From CBDCVD01 sp965224015 (GTDB lineage: Bacteria > Pseudomonadota > Alphaproteobacteria > Rhizobiales > CBDCVD01), in NCBI GenBank assembly GCA_965224015.1, contig OZ245032.1:2232001-2296000 (forward strand): DNA of 64,000 nucleotides. Reading direction: 5' to 3'. Positions 25,573 to 33,945 of this stretch are shown here, in pieces. How positions within the stretch are numbered: position 1 is the stretch's first letter; the number at the start of each line of letters is the position of its first letter. A program made the position numbers and the translations under genes. The notes beneath the pieces were generated by a model. That model was given only the letters and a program-made list of their open reading frames with translations, was not told the origin of the DNA and searched no databases.

Positions 25573-26453
25573 CTGTAGTGCACCCGCCTTTCGACCAGGA
25601 CGAGCTGGATGACGGTCAACAAGAGAAGCGCCAGGAAGAAGACGACGGTGATGGCGCTTGCATAACCGGCCTTGAAGTACACGAAACCTTCCCGGTAGAG
25701 TGCATAGACGATCGTGTCAGAGGCAAATGCCGGTCCGCCTCGCGTCATCGTGGCGACAGTCTCGAAGACGCGAAACGCGGTGGCCGCCGTAACGATCAGG
25801 ACGAAGAGGGTCGTTGGGCCGAGCATTGGCCAGGTCACCAGCCAAAAGCGGGACCACCCGCTTTTGGCGCCATCCACCTCAGACGCGTCGTAGAGCGTAT
25901 CCGGAATCGATGTCAGCCCGGCCAGAAACAATACCATGTTGTATCCAACGCTTTGCCAAACGCCGATAATCGCGAGCGAGTAAAGAACGGTGTCGCGGTC
26001 AGTGAGCCATTCGACGGGCGAAAACCCAAGCGCAACAGACCAGTGGTTGAAAAGCCCCAATGACGGATGCATGAGCATCTGCCAGCTCACCGCCATTGCA
26101 ACCAGAGTTGCCGCGACGGGCAGAAAATAGATCGCCTTGAGTGCGTTTGAAATCCACGGTAGCCGCTTGCCGATATTGTGGAGGCCAATGGCCACCAACA
26201 ATCCAAGGCCAACCGAGGTCGGAATCACAATGCCCGCATAGATCAGAGTGTTTGTGATCGCTTTTCGACCGAGCTTTGATCCGAAAAGTTCCGAGAAATT
26301 CTCGATGCCAATCCAATTCGCCGACCTTGCCCCGAACTGATAATCGGTGAACGCGAGCAGAAAAACGATGAGTACCGGCAGGAAGATGAAGAGGATCAGC
26401 GCCATGGCCGCTGGCCCGACCAGTATGATGTCAGTTATCCAGCGGCGGATCAT
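25569..26453 (-). CDS. Sugar-type ABC transporter permease, UgpA/MalF type
   Basis: This 294-residue membrane protein has a long first periplasmic loop and the EAA motif IPDTLYDASEVDGAKSGWSRFWLVTWPMLGP. A further signature is IGVWQSVGYNMVLFLAGLTS. It overlaps the ATPase gene by 4 bases and the second permease by 4 bases, giving strict operon packing. Confidence 0.88.
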   Translation of the reverse strand: MIRRWITDIILVGPAAMALILFIFLPVLIVFLLAFTDYQFGARSANWIGIENFSELFGSKLGRKAITNTLIYAGIVIPTSVGLGLLVAIGLHNIGKRLPWISNALKAIYFLPVAATLVAMAVSWQMLMHPSLGLFNHWSVALGFSPVEWLTDRDTVLYSLAIIGVWQSVGYNMVLFLAGLTSIPDTLYDASEVDGAKSGWSRFWLVTWPMLGPTTLFVLIVTAATAFRVFETVATMTRGGPAFASDTIVYALYREGFVYFKAGYASAITVVFFLALLLLTVIQLVLVERRVHYR

Positions 26454-27529
26454 TTTGCAATCTCCGTTCGCTTGCCCTGGCCGTTAAAGGCGTGAAGCGC
26501 ATTACGGTTCACGCCCAACAGCACCTCTTCGCCCATATTTGGCAAGTCGGCGCGACCCCGCACAACAGAGCGCAGCACCAGGTCACCGGGCCCCCGCAAC
26601 TTCAGAATGGTTTCCTCGCCGTGAAACGTGACAGTTTCGACGGTTGCGGGAAGGCCGTTCTTTGCTACGATCATCAGCTCCTCAGGTCTGATACCCAGTG
26701 CCAATGAAGAGCCGCTCTCGTGTAGGGGCTCCCCGACTCCACTTGGCAGAATATTCATCCGGTGATGCCCGATGAATGTCGCCACATCCTTTGTAGCCGG
26801 AGCGTGAAAGATTTCGGACGGCGACCCTATCTGGACAATCTTCCCGACCATCATCACGGCGATGCGATCGGCCATAGACAGGGCATCGGATTGGTCGTGT
26901 GTCACCAGCAGGAACGGATAACCGGTACGCTTGTGAATGGCGCGGATCTCTTCGCGCGTTTCGGCGCGAAGTTGGGTGTCGAGGTTGGACAACGGTTCGT
27001 CCAACAGAAACGCCGACGGATCTCGAACAAGGGCGCGGGCAAGCGCAACGCGCTGCTGCTGACCGCCGGAAAGTTGCCCTGGCTTCTTGCCCAGCTGTTG
27101 ATCAAGCCGCAGAAGTTTCGACATTTCTTCGACAGCTTGCTTGATATCCGTTTCTTGCTCACGTGTGCCAGAACTCAGCAGAGCGGCGCCGGGCAACCTT
27201 TGGATCGCATTCAGACGACGCAACCGCAATGGCATCGCGATGTTCTGCGCGACCGTAAGGTGTGGGTAAAGCGCGTAGGATTGAAACATCAGCGCGATGT
27301 TCCGGGCTGACGCGCTTGCGGCAGTGACGTCTTTGTCGTGAAGTTTGACCTTGCCTTGCGATACTGTTTCCAGTCCGGCAAAGAGACGAAGCGTCGTTGA
27401 TTTGCCGCAGCCCGATGCACCCAGGAGCGCAACGAATTCGCCCTCGTTAAGCTCAAGAGACACGTTGTCGACAGCCGTGAAAGCGCCAAACGTCTTGGTG
27501 ACGTTTTCGAGTGTAAGGGCACCGCTCAT
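26450..27529 (-). CDS. Sugar-type ABC transporter ATPase, UgpC/MsmX type
   Basis: This 359-residue ATPase has Walker A GASGCGKST at about residue 35, Q-loop FQSYALYPHLTV, signature LSGGQQQRVALARAL and Walker B AFLLDEPLSNLD, followed by a C-terminal TOBE domain with GIRPEEL. An insertion of about twenty residues (RRLNAIQRLPGAALLSSGTR) sits between the Q-loop and the signature and is not typical of UgpC. It overlaps the LOG-family gene by 4 bases. Confidence 0.87.
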   Translation of the reverse strand: MSGALTLENVTKTFGAFTAVDNVSLELNEGEFVALLGASGCGKSTTLRLFAGLETVSQGKVKLHDKDVTAASASARNIALMFQSYALYPHLTVAQNIAMPLRLRRLNAIQRLPGAALLSSGTREQETDIKQAVEEMSKLLRLDQQLGKKPGQLSGGQQQRVALARALVRDPSAFLLDEPLSNLDTQLRAETREEIRAIHKRTGYPFLLVTHDQSDALSMADRIAVMMVGKIVQIGSPSEIFHAPATKDVATFIGHHRMNILPSGVGEPLHESGSSLALGIRPEELMIVAKNGLPATVETVTFHGEETILKLRGPGDLVLRSVVRGRADLPNMGEEVLLGVNRNALHAFNGQGKRTEIAK

Positions 27530-28212
27530 TTGATTGAATTGTAAGAAACCTTACAAACCTCTTCGCAATCCGGGTGAGCAGCGCTGAAAAACAACGCCTC
27601 CAAAACTGCCAATACTGCTGTTTCCGGGTTTTTCACATGCACCACGCCTTTAACATCGGCCGCGTTCGCGATCCCAATGACCGGCTTTGAAAAATGGAGC
27701 CCGTAAGCCACTTCACTCAAGGTCCCATAGGAACCGCCAACCGCAACCAGAACCCGCGCCGACTTGGCAATGATCATATTGCGGGCCTCACCCAAACCGG
27801 TAGGGAGCGGCACCCCCACGTACTCATTGGCTTCACTCGGATTGCTACCGGGAAGCAGTCCGATCACAAGGCCGCCCGCCTCGTAGCAACCCTTTGATGC
27901 AGCTTGCATAACTCCGGTCTTTCCGCCGCAAATCAGAGTGATGCCATAGCCCGCCAGAATGTACGCAATTCGTTCGGCCACCCTGCGTTGTTCGCCTGTT
28001 GCGTCTCGGGGGCCAATGATTCCAACGACAATGTGCCGGAGCGATCCCTGCTCGCGTAAATGCTCAAAGGCTTCCTTTGCCGAAACTGCTGAGCCCCTCA
28101 GCTTGTTGGGGCGCAAGGTCCAATTCCGAACATCGAGTTCTTGGCCATCAAGAAGAACCTCCCCCGTGGCGGCCCTTGTTATTTTCGGAATCATTGCTAT
28201 TTGTCGCTGCAT
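27526..28212 (-). CDS. LOG/TIGR00725-type Rossmann-fold protein
   Basis: This 228-residue protein has the nucleotide-binding pattern of the LOG/DprA-like group: IVVGIIGPRDATGEQR, then ICGGKTGVMQAASKGCYEAGG and GGSYGTLSEVAYGL. LOG enzymes release cytokinin-type bases by hydrolysing nucleoside monophosphates, but this branch has no proven activity and lacks the full PGGxGTxxE motif (here GGSYGTLSE). It is the first gene of the sugar ABC operon, an unexpected place, and may relate to a nucleoside or ribose-derived substrate. A perfect inverted repeat lies within its 3' end. Confidence 0.72.
   Translation of the reverse strand: MQRQIAMIPKITRAATGEVLLDGQELDVRNWTLRPNKLRGSAVSAKEAFEHLREQGSLRHIVVGIIGPRDATGEQRRVAERIAYILAGYGITLICGGKTGVMQAASKGCYEAGGLVIGLLPGSNPSEANEYVGVPLPTGLGEARNMIIAKSARVLVAVGGSYGTLSEVAYGLHFSKPVIGIANAADVKGVVHVKNPETAVLAVLEALFFSAAHPDCEEVCKVSYNSIK
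27539..27556. promoter_or_regulatory. Inverted repeat TTGTAAG-N4-CTTACAA, candidate DeoR operator
   Basis: Perfect 7-bp arms around AAAC lie 10 bases upstream of the ATPase start, inside the last codons of the LOG-family gene. The similar site at 28214-28228 lies in the divergent promoter region, so both may be bound by the DeoR-type regulator. Confidence 0.45.
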
Positions 28213-28213
28213 G

Positions 28214-28228
28214 TGTAAGATAGTTTAC
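28214..28228. promoter_or_regulatory. TGTAAGATAGTTTAC site in the divergent promoter, candidate operator
   Basis: It lies just upstream of the LOG gene start (28212) and 27 bases before the DeoR-family start. It shares TGTAAGA and TTAC with the same spacing as the site at 27539-27556. The position fits repression of the operon and autoregulation. Confidence 0.45.
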
Positions 28229-28254
28229 GTATGGAAGATATATGACACGGAAAT

Positions 28255-29007
28255 ATGACAGTCCAGCAAAAAACTGACAATCTTACAGACAGACAGCTCG
28301 AGATACTCGCTTTGGTTGAAGAAAACGGGTACGCGACGCTCGAAAGTTTAGCCGATCGCTACAACGTCTCTATGCAGACGGTCAGACGCGACATAATCGC
28401 TTTGTCTGACGCCGGGCGACTCCAACGATTCCATGGAGGTGCGGGGCCGCTTGAACGCAAAGAAGCAACGCGCCTCGACTACGAAGCAAAAAGAGATATC
28501 GCACAATCTGAAAAACAGGTGATCGGGCAGCAAGCCGCGGATCGGATCGAAGATGGCGCCACGGTGTTCTTGGATGTTGGCACCACGATCGAAGCGTGTG
28601 CCTCATTTCTCGCGCGCAAGCGCGGCTTGACGGTCTTTACAAATTCAATGCCAGCGGCCTTAAAGTTTGATCCACAGGATCATGATGTCTTTCTATTGGG
28701 CGGGAAGATGGCTGGTCGTGACGGATCGGTCGTCGGGCTTGATGCCGTGAACCAGATAAACGACGTGAACCTGAACTATGCTCTGATTGGTTGTTCGACA
28801 ATCGACGAGAATGGTCGTGTGATGGACTTTAATCTCGACAAGATTGCGATCAAGAAGGCCGCAATGAACGCCGCCCATACATCTCTATTGTTGGCAACCT
28901 CCAATAAATTTGGCCGCTCCGCGCTTGCAGTCATAGAACACATAGAACAGTTCGACGGCGTATTTTCATCCACCGAACAGAGAAAAATGGTTCTGGCAAA
29001 AGTCTGA
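28255..29007 (+). CDS. DeoR/GlpR-family transcriptional regulator
   Basis: This 250-residue repressor has an N-terminal DeoR helix-turn-helix (RQLEILALVEENGYATLESL then SMQTVRRDI) and the sugar-phosphate sensor domain starting near residue 75, with FLDVGTTIEACA and LLGGKMAGRDGSVVG. DeoR proteins usually sense phosphorylated sugars. It is divergent from the five-gene ABC operon, which is almost certainly its target. Repeat R1 begins 15 bases after the stop. Confidence 0.87.
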   Translation: MTVQQKTDNLTDRQLEILALVEENGYATLESLADRYNVSMQTVRRDIIALSDAGRLQRFHGGAGPLERKEATRLDYEAKRDIAQSEKQVIGQQAADRIEDGATVFLDVGTTIEACASFLARKRGLTVFTNSMPAALKFDPQDHDVFLLGGKMAGRDGSVVGLDAVNQINDVNLNYALIGCSTIDENGRVMDFNLDKIAIKKAAMNAAHTSLLLATSNKFGRSALAVIEHIEQFDGVFSSTEQRKMVLAKV

Positions 29008-29021
29008 ACGTTCTTCAAACT

Positions 29022-29126
29022 TATACCAATGGCCCTTGCCAGGGACTCATGCCTTAGCGTCAATCAGGTGTGTTATCAAGGCAGTACACCAGTCGGCGTG
29101 TACATAAAGCCAATACCGCTGGTATC
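29022..29126 (-). repeat. Repeat R1, full copy
   Basis: This reverse copy (start TATACCAATGGCCC, end CCGCTGGTATCA) lies between the DeoR gene and the copper-chaperone-like gene. Its last bases give the TGA stop of the latter on the minus strand. Confidence 0.9.
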
Positions 29127-29937
29127 ATTTCGTCACTTCGAATTCGACATCTGATTGAACAGGGCTCCCCGCAACCGCGTACACACGATGATCATTCGTA
29201 TTCAGGGAAACCCTAAACCTGTGCTTGCCTTCAGGAAGATCGCCAATCGTGGCCTTTGGCGCGTACAGTCTGCCTATCTTAAGACCATTGAGATAAAGAT
29301 GGCCGTGTCCTTCACCATCTACATGGGCTGCCGGGTCCTGTTCTGGTTCTACAAATTTGAAGTTTTCCGTTTCGACAACAATGTCCACTCCGCCATTTGG
29401 ATTTGAATCAACCACCAACTTTACCGAAGGCGCAGCGTCCGTACTCTTGACGTCCACGGCTTGGCCTCCATGCATGGCGTGGTTTATTTTCGCCATGTCG
29501 CTTCCCTCAGATTCCTGCATAGTGGTGCCCATATCACTGACAATGGCCCTCAAGGGGACAGTGCCGGTGTTCTCAAAATGAATCGTGAATGTCATAAAGG
29601 AGCCTTCAGTTGGGCGCGCGCCGCCAGTACGAACCATGACGTGAGCCCCATCGGAAGAGAAACTCGCTTTGGAGTCTTGTGGAAGGACGGGTTTGTATCC
29701 CTTTGGAACGCCCATGAAAGACGTACGCGCATCGCCGTCGGCTTCGATACGTGTGATCACGTCTGCTTGCCCCGTGTTCTCCATCTCAACATAAAGAGCT
29801 AGAAGTCCCTCTCCCAGGACCACAACTCTCCCTTTGGAGGTAATGATGGGTGAGGCGGTATTCGTCAAAAACCATGCGCCCGACAATGCGATAGCAAGAA
29901 GTGCCAGCAGTACGATATATTTTGACATCGGTTTCAT
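29125..29937 (-). CDS. Exported protein with degenerate PCuAC (copper chaperone) domain
   Basis: The 270-residue product begins with a hydrophobic anchor (KYIVLLALLAIALSGAWFLT). The next 120 residues follow the PCuAC outline: VEMENTGQADVITRIEADGDA, then GAHVMV and TFTIHFENTGTVPLRAIVSD. The usual methionine and histidine copper ligands are only partly kept. A C-terminal part (HGHLYLNGLKIGRLY, GKHRFRVSLNTNDHR) resembles the HLY/H-rich domains of exported metal or oxidative-stress proteins. Start ATG 29937 follows AAGGTG. It is divergent from the membrane-protein gene at 30104 and shares a palindrome with it. Copper binding is inferred. Confidence 0.6.
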   Translation of the reverse strand: MKPMSKYIVLLALLAIALSGAWFLTNTASPIITSKGRVVVLGEGLLALYVEMENTGQADVITRIEADGDARTSFMGVPKGYKPVLPQDSKASFSSDGAHVMVRTGGARPTEGSFMTFTIHFENTGTVPLRAIVSDMGTTMQESEGSDMAKINHAMHGGQAVDVKSTDAAPSVKLVVDSNPNGGVDIVVETENFKFVEPEQDPAAHVDGEGHGHLYLNGLKIGRLYAPKATIGDLPEGKHRFRVSLNTNDHRVYAVAGSPVQSDVEFEVTK

Positions 29938-29956
29938 TGAAAACACCTTAAAACTC

Positions 29957-29970
29957 GTTAGTATACTAAC
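29957..29970. promoter_or_regulatory. Perfect palindrome GTTAGTATACTAAC, candidate MarR operator
   Basis: A 14-bp perfect palindrome lies 20 bases upstream of the copper-chaperone-like gene and before the divergent membrane-protein gene. Near-identical sequences occur at 31619-31632 and 45923-45935, and related ones at 45535-45570, all bordering the pyridine-type gene block. Confidence 0.65.
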
Positions 29971-29986
29971 ACTAAAGACAATAGTT

Positions 29987-30092
29987 TATACCAAGGGTCC
30001 TTGCCAATGACTCATGGATTAGCGTCAAGTAAGTGTGTTATCAAGGCTGTACACCAGTCGGCGTGTACATAAAGCCCATACCGCTGGTATTA
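29987..30092 (-). repeat. Repeat R1, full copy
   Basis: This reverse copy lies between the palindrome at 29957 and the GTG start at 30104, so it forms most of the 5' leader of the membrane-protein gene. The hairpin has the paired GTACAC/GTGTAC form. Confidence 0.9.
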
Positions 30093-30103
30093 GGAGTCAA
30101 GTA

Positions 30104-31555
30104 GTGCGCCCAAGTCTGAGAATGATCTCGGTCACGATGATGACAACCGCAATCGCAATGGCCGGCACATTCAGCGCTTTGGCACATGTCTCAGAACAGG
30201 GGATCGTCTTACTTCTACCGACCAACACTTACATCCTAAGCGGATGCCTGGCGGTCATCTCGTCCATGATAATCGTAACGGCATTGCCTCACGCCAATGT
30301 ATTTGCCCTATTTGCCACAAGACAAGTGCCTCTTGGTTGGGTCGGCCGCATCGTGGACAATCAACTCTTGCGGCATCTCTGCAGCTTGTTTTCGCTGTGT
30401 TTATTGATGGTGCTGGTGACGATTGGCGTCACCGGAACGCGAGACCCGCTGACCAATCTCTTGCCTTTGACGATATGGACGTTCTTTTGGATACTCCTGT
30501 TCATGCTCCATTGCATAATGGGAAATCTATGGCGCTGGATGAACCCTTGGACGGGCATCTGGCGGCTGGTCTTTGGCGATCCCAAGGCTATATGGGAACT
30601 GCCAAAAAAGATAGGGCAATGGCCAGCAATCCTGATATTTATACTGTTCTACATGTTCATAATTGTCGACCTGGCACCCGACGACCCGGCCAGGCTGGCA
30701 CGTGTCGTATTCGGCTATGTAAGTTTCAATTTCATCGGAATGTATCTGTTTGGAAGTAAGCCTTGGTTGGCTCAGGTCGAGTGTTTTAGCGTACTTTTCA
30801 CGCTGTTATCTCGACTGGCGCCCCTACGGTACGACGAGGCGTCGATGACATGGCGCTTGGGGCTTCCAGGCTGGAAGTGTCTCGCACATCGGGATCAATC
30901 CCTGTCCCAGGCGTTCTTTCTGTTGACCGTCCTGGCCTGTGGAAGCTTCGATGGTCTCAATGAAACATTTTGGTGGCTTGCCCAAATCGACATCAATCCG
31001 CTGGCTTTTCCGGGACGCTCAGCCGTGGTTTGGCCCTCTACAATGGGGATGATCGGAGCTGTGCTGACGGTATATCTGATCTTCTCACTGGTGATTTGGT
31101 GCAGCTTTAGACTGGTGCGAACAACCGATCCTGGTGCCTCATCCATCGATTACAAATACTCAAATCTTTTCAGTTCGCTAGCATTAACTATCTTGCCCAT
31201 CACCGCCGTTTATCACGGCTCTCACTACTTGCTTTCTTATCTAGTCAATTCGCAATATTTAGTAGCAGCCCTATCGGATCCGCTTGCCAACGGTTCAAAT
31301 TTGCTGGGATTGCATAACTACCAGGTGACCACCGGATATTTGGGCGAAGTCGCGAGCGTTCGAAGGATATGGTTAACTCAGGCAACAATGGTTGTTTCTG
31401 GCCATATCATTGCCGTGCTTATGGCGCATCACATAATCGCAAAAGCGTTTGTGTCCCGTAAACAAGCGATCATCTTTCACATCCCCATCGCGATATTTAT
31501 GGCCCTTTACACCTGGTTCGGTTTATGGCTGCTGGCCGCGCCTAAAGGGGCTTAA
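30104..31555 (+). CDS. Polytopic membrane protein, possibly FedB-like
   Basis: This 483-residue protein has about eleven or twelve hydrophobic helices and several histidines near membrane ends (ALAHVSEQG, AVYHGSHYLLSYL, VVSGHIIAVLMAHHI). It resembles proteins annotated as fenitrothion hydrolase FedB in marine alphaproteobacteria, but that name does not establish a function, and I see no recognised catalytic motif. GTG 30104 is chosen because GGAG lies 7 bases upstream; an earlier in-frame start at 30035 would lie inside repeat R1. With the divergent PCuAC-like protein it may act in metal handling or respiratory-chain assembly. Confidence 0.55.
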   Translation: MRPSLRMISVTMMTTAIAMAGTFSALAHVSEQGIVLLLPTNTYILSGCLAVISSMIIVTALPHANVFALFATRQVPLGWVGRIVDNQLLRHLCSLFSLCLLMVLVTIGVTGTRDPLTNLLPLTIWTFFWILLFMLHCIMGNLWRWMNPWTGIWRLVFGDPKAIWELPKKIGQWPAILIFILFYMFIIVDLAPDDPARLARVVFGYVSFNFIGMYLFGSKPWLAQVECFSVLFTLLSRLAPLRYDEASMTWRLGLPGWKCLAHRDQSLSQAFFLLTVLACGSFDGLNETFWWLAQIDINPLAFPGRSAVVWPSTMGMIGAVLTVYLIFSLVIWCSFRLVRTTDPGASSIDYKYSNLFSSLALTILPITAVYHGSHYLLSYLVNSQYLVAALSDPLANGSNLLGLHNYQVTTGYLGEVASVRRIWLTQATMVVSGHIIAVLMAHHIIAKAFVSRKQAIIFHIPIAIFMALYTWFGLWLLAAPKGA

Positions 31556-31618
31556 ACGCCCAACGCTATAGTTTTCACAAGCCGCTTGGAAATAGTGTAT
31601 AAGGGGGGTGGACAACTC

Positions 31619-31632
31619 GTTAGCGTACTAAC
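31619..31632. promoter_or_regulatory. Palindrome GTTAGCGTACTAAC, candidate MarR operator
   Basis: A perfect inverted repeat (GTTAGCGTACTAAC) lies 48 bases before the ATG of the binding-protein gene. The left context CTCG is also shared with the site at 29957. Confidence 0.65.
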
Positions 31633-31679
31633 ATAATGCAAGCGCCCTAACAACCACTTATTCTATGGGAGGAACGAAA

Positions 31680-32978
31680 ATGGCAGAAAAGAAAAAAAGG
31701 TCGGTGTCAATCTCACGCCGGAGCGCTTTGAAAGGACTTGGTGCCGGCGCTCTTCTCTCAACAACGGCACTGCCACGCTTTGGCGGCTACGCGCAAGCGC
31801 AATCATCCGAGCCGATCAAAATTGGCTTTCAGGTTCACCGTACAGGGATCGGCGCCGCCTACGGGCGCTGGTACGACCGGACGACGACCGCGGCGGTGAA
31901 GCGCATAAACGATAGGGGGGGCATCAATGGCCGCCCGGTGCAGATTGTTGCAGAAGACGACGGTACAGATCCAAAGCGTGGCGCAGAAGTTGTTGAGAAG
32001 TTTGCTTCACAACATAATTGCGACATAGCGTTTGGAACGCTGTTCAGTCACGTCGTGTTCGGTTCTGCGCCGCGGGCTGGTGAGTTGAAATTGCCCTATT
32101 TCGTCGTATCCGAAGGGCATCACGTCGCCAGTGGCAAGCTGAACCGCTATACGCTTCAGCCAGGGATCACCGACGTGAAGAGTCAGGTGCAGGCCATGGC
32201 TCCATTTGTGAGCGACAATCTCGGTAAAAAGGTCACTATGATCTTTCCAGATTTCGCGTTCGGACACGATCATCGTGATTTCTTTAGCGAGGCGATGGAA
32301 AGGCAAGGTGGTCAGGCCGTCGCAAAAATTGCCATTCCCCCGACCGAAACATCCTTCACCAAATACTTCCCGCAAATTCCACGCGATACCGATGTGATTT
32401 ATCACGTTATGGTCGGTCCGGCTGTGCTGACTTTCGTGAAGGAGATGGGAGAATTCTTTGGGCCAAGCCGCCCTGAAATTTTCGGGTTTATCGACAGTCT
32501 TGAAGCCGTCGATATTGCAAGCCCTGGTCTTGAATTCCTTGATGGAACCTATTTCTGGGAGGGCATGCCACGTTACGCACAGGCTAATCAATCCAGCCAT
32601 GACAAGATGTACCGCGAAGCCGTTGGTGTGGATGCCAATGGGGCTTCAACCAGCGATGCCAAGGATGTCTCCACCTACGCTCATATGTTCGGTTGCTGGG
32701 AAACCTTGAACATCATAAAGGCCGGTATGGAAGCGTCGGGCTACAAGGGGCCGCAGGATCGACCCGCATTGATCGAAGCGGTCGAAGCAATGAGCGATAT
32801 GCCTTTGTCCGATGATCATCCTCAAGGTGCTAAAATCTTCAATGGAAAGACCCACCAGACCTTTGGTCACCAGTACATCTCAAAAGTTACTGACAGCAAA
32901 CTGGTTCTGGCGCACACCACTTCCATAGAAGACACTTTCTACGAAGATGAAGTCGATTACACGACGCAGCCTTTCTAA
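31680..32978 (+). CDS. HAAT ABC transporter substrate-binding protein with Tat signal
   Basis: This 432-residue periplasmic binding protein has a twin-arginine export signal (SRRSALKGLGAGALLSTT), unlike the Sec signal of the anthranilate binding protein at 13079. The mature part begins EPIKIGFQVHRTGIGAAYGR and has the double-lobe pattern IAFGTLFSHVV of the amide/urea and aromatic-binding subgroup. ATG 31680 follows GGAGG with 7-base spacing. It heads a five-gene importer operon (31680-36293) next to the pyridine-type catabolic genes, so an N-heteroaromatic acid is a likely substrate. Confidence 0.85.
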   Translation: MAEKKKRSVSISRRSALKGLGAGALLSTTALPRFGGYAQAQSSEPIKIGFQVHRTGIGAAYGRWYDRTTTAAVKRINDRGGINGRPVQIVAEDDGTDPKRGAEVVEKFASQHNCDIAFGTLFSHVVFGSAPRAGELKLPYFVVSEGHHVASGKLNRYTLQPGITDVKSQVQAMAPFVSDNLGKKVTMIFPDFAFGHDHRDFFSEAMERQGGQAVAKIAIPPTETSFTKYFPQIPRDTDVIYHVMVGPAVLTFVKEMGEFFGPSRPEIFGFIDSLEAVDIASPGLEFLDGTYFWEGMPRYAQANQSSHDKMYREAVGVDANGASTSDAKDVSTYAHMFGCWETLNIIKAGMEASGYKGPQDRPALIEAVEAMSDMPLSDDHPQGAKIFNGKTHQTFGHQYISKVTDSKLVLAHTTSIEDTFYEDEVDYTTQPF

Positions 32979-33018
32979 CAACAATAATAATAAGAAAACT
33001 GTCTAAGAAAGCTGATTA

Positions 33019-33945
33019 ATGGAGTTTGGGCCACACTTGATGCTTGCCTCACTTGAGGGGGCGGTGATTGCAGCAGTGCTTGCACTTACCGCTATGGGGC
33101 TGAGCATCGTATTCGGAGTCATGCGCGTCGTGAATGTCGCGCATGGCGAGTTTTTCATGTTGGGTGCGGTCATGGCCTGGTGGATTGCCCACGTTTTGGG
33201 GGCACATCCAGCTCTGGGATTTATGGCGGCCCTCATGATTGCCCCGCTTTTCGTCGGGACCCTTGCTGCATTGGCGGACCGTATCATCTTACAAAAGATC
33301 GACTATGACCCCGATCGGACGATCGTTGGCACAATTGGTTTGTTGTATATTATTCAGCAAACCACATTGATGACCTTCGGTCCTGATGCGCGGCCCGTAG
33401 AACCCCCTTTTAATCAGCGACTCGCCCTTCCTTGGTTCGCGTTTGGCGAAGATGGCTTTCAGCTTTACTGGCCTTGGGGTTTATCGATCACCAGTTACAA
33501 GCTCTTTATTGTTGCCACCGCCATTATGCTCCTGATCGGTTTGTGGCTGCTGATGACCAAAACCCGCATCGGTTTGGTTATGAGGGCTACACAGCAAGAT
33601 AGTGAAATGGCCGGCGCTTTCGGCGTGCCTGTCAAGCGAACCTATGCCTGGGTTTTCGGACTTGGCGCTGGATTGGCTGCGATTGGTGCGGTCCTGATCG
33701 TACCTGTTCAACAGGCCCACTATCTCATGGGCCACGACCCCCTGCTGTTATCGTTCATTGTCGTCATTATTGGAGGACTGGGCAGTCTGCCGGGTACCGT
33801 TGTTGCGGCACTTCTGATCGGCATGAGTGATGGCATAATCTCCGTCTTCTTCTCCCCTACGCTGGCAAAAATCATCGCCACACTGTTGGTCGCAATGGTG
33901 TTGGTATTCAGACCCCAAGGTCTGATGGGGAAAATACAGCGATGA
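33019..33945 (+). CDS. HAAT ABC transporter permease, LivH type
   Basis: The product is a 308-residue inner-membrane protein with the LivH signature LTAMGLSIVFGVMRVVNVAHGEFFMLGA at the N-terminus. The ATPase-contact loop is MRATQQDSEMAGAFGVPVKR. A 40-base gap separates it from the binding protein, and its end overlaps the next permease by 4 bases. Confidence 0.88.
   Translation: MEFGPHLMLASLEGAVIAAVLALTAMGLSIVFGVMRVVNVAHGEFFMLGAVMAWWIAHVLGAHPALGFMAALMIAPLFVGTLAALADRIILQKIDYDPDRTIVGTIGLLYIIQQTTLMTFGPDARPVEPPFNQRLALPWFAFGEDGFQLYWPWGLSITSYKLFIVATAIMLLIGLWLLMTKTRIGLVMRATQQDSEMAGAFGVPVKRTYAWVFGLGAGLAAIGAVLIVPVQQAHYLMGHDPLLLSFIVVIIGGLGSLPGTVVAALLIGMSDGIISVFFSPTLAKIIATLLVAMVLVFRPQGLMGKIQR

Noticed and set aside
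25560..26063. A plus-strand frame opposite the UgpA-type permease
   Set aside because: It is a shadow of the permease codons, with charged, low-complexity composition.
30035..30103. An upstream start for the membrane protein inside R1
   Set aside because: The extra residues are a translation of the repeat; GTG 30104 has a correctly spaced GGAG.
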